DNA from: Mesotaenium endlicherianum
Taxonomy: Eukaryota > Streptophyta > Zygnematophyceae > Zygnematales > Mesotaeniaceae
NCBI GenBank assembly: GCA_009602735.1
Contig: WELA01011369.1
Location: 350,323 to 386,299, forward strand
Reading direction: 5' to 3'
Length of the DNA: 35,977 nt
Made by a program: the position numbers and the translations under genes. The notes beneath the pieces are model-generated. The model was given only the letters and a program-made list of their open reading frames with translations. It was not told the DNA's origin and ran no database searches. Shown here piece after piece: positions 35,434-35,977 of this stretch (within the stretch, counting starts at the first letter, position 1; every line of letters starts with the position of its first letter).

Positions 35434-35977
35434 CTGCGCATTGTATCCCAAATGTATGACACACACACACACACACGTGCACACACAGACGCACGCACGT
35501 ACAGGCACAAACATGCACGCACTCTAAAGTTCAGCTTTCGAATTGCAGAAAGTTCTCCAGGTCTCTGCGCCCCGGCAGTGGTCTGGCAGCGCAATGAACG
35601 CCTGTCAGTCAGTTGACCAGTCAACGAGCCAGCGGTTCAGTCCCGAGCAACCAAAGAGCAAAAATTCAACTCAACAAACGCCCCCATGCGCGTGCGCCTA
35701 CGCGTACAGGTACACAGAATGCATACAGAATTTTGTTGTTGCGACACGAAACGTGCTTCGTAACACAGTACTCACAAACAAATAAACACACCCCGCGCAT
35801 GTACACGCATGCAGGGGGGAAAACCTATGCACGCACGCAAGAAACATCTGCTTTTCCCTGCGGCAAACATTGTACGCCAACCTGATCACTCAAAGCCGGG
35901 CCCTCCCCACCCCGCCCCAAGAACGACACAGAGCACCACCCGCACACCCACTCTCTCCCCCCCTCCCCCCGCCCCCC
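35434..35977. other. Upstream part of ASCC2, mainly intron
   Basis: The gene must continue here because the 35433 exon is internal. A possible small exon lies near 35885-35860 on the minus strand (after GATCAG, reading LAYNVCRR), but I cannot anchor it to the family. Confidence 0.4.
35460..35520. repeat. (CA)n microsatellite in ASCC2 intron
   Basis: An uninterrupted run of CA followed by CGCACGCACG-like sequence. In the sense strand it is a TG tract 27-90 nt upstream of the exon acceptor at 35434. Confidence 0.85.

Overview
This is nuclear DNA of an intron-rich, GC-rich eukaryote. Four housekeeping genes can be rebuilt exon by exon, with GT..AG introns whose phases match across nearly every junction I could test, and with strongly GC-biased third codon positions. 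The introns and spacers carry TG/CA microsatellites, homopurine tracts, minisatellites and degenerate telomere-like (TTAGGG/TTTAGGG-type) motifs. The PAF1 and ASCC2 proteins look closest to plant and algal versions, so a unicellular alga or related protist is my guess. The species cannot be fixed from the sequence alone. Nothing is bacterial: no operons, no Shine-Dalgarno-led genes, no CRISPR.

Layout, left to right. (1) 1-12081, minus strand: most of a PAF1 gene (RNA polymerase II Paf1 complex subunit), with its 3' end beyond the left edge. Its middle is present as nested identical copies (2348-5468, 5470-8590, 8592-10556), each bounded by a single N. This looks like contained contigs left in a scaffold, not a biological triplication. 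(2) 13308-17784, minus strand: a seven-exon gene whose product appears to join an N-terminal LYR-type domain to a YccV/HspQ-like domain. This is the most unusual gene here. (3) 17785-21241: a spacer between divergent genes, holding 38 perfect copies of a 14-bp repeat. (4) 21242-26608, plus strand: a TcdA/Tcd-family tRNA threonylcarbamoyladenosine dehydratase with an N-terminal membrane anchor, interrupted by a 993-base N gap. (5) 26609-29200: spacer with two candidate exons of an unrecognised minus-strand gene and a long GA tract. (6) 29200-29868: a minisatellite built from four alternating modules (higher-order repeat). (7) 31940 to at least 35433, minus strand: the ASCC2 gene (CUE-domain subunit of the ASC-1/RQT ribosome-quality-control complex), with its 5' end beyond the right edge.

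The genes do not form a cluster with a common pathway. They act in transcription elongation (PAF1), organelle proteostasis or Fe-S/respiratory assembly (LYR-YccV, inferred), tRNA position-37 modification (Tcd) and collided-ribosome rescue (ASCC2). I see no dedicated new multi-gene system. The observations most worth following are the LYR-YccV fusion, the two minisatellites, the nested PAF1 copies and the recurrent sense-strand TG tracts beside splice sites.
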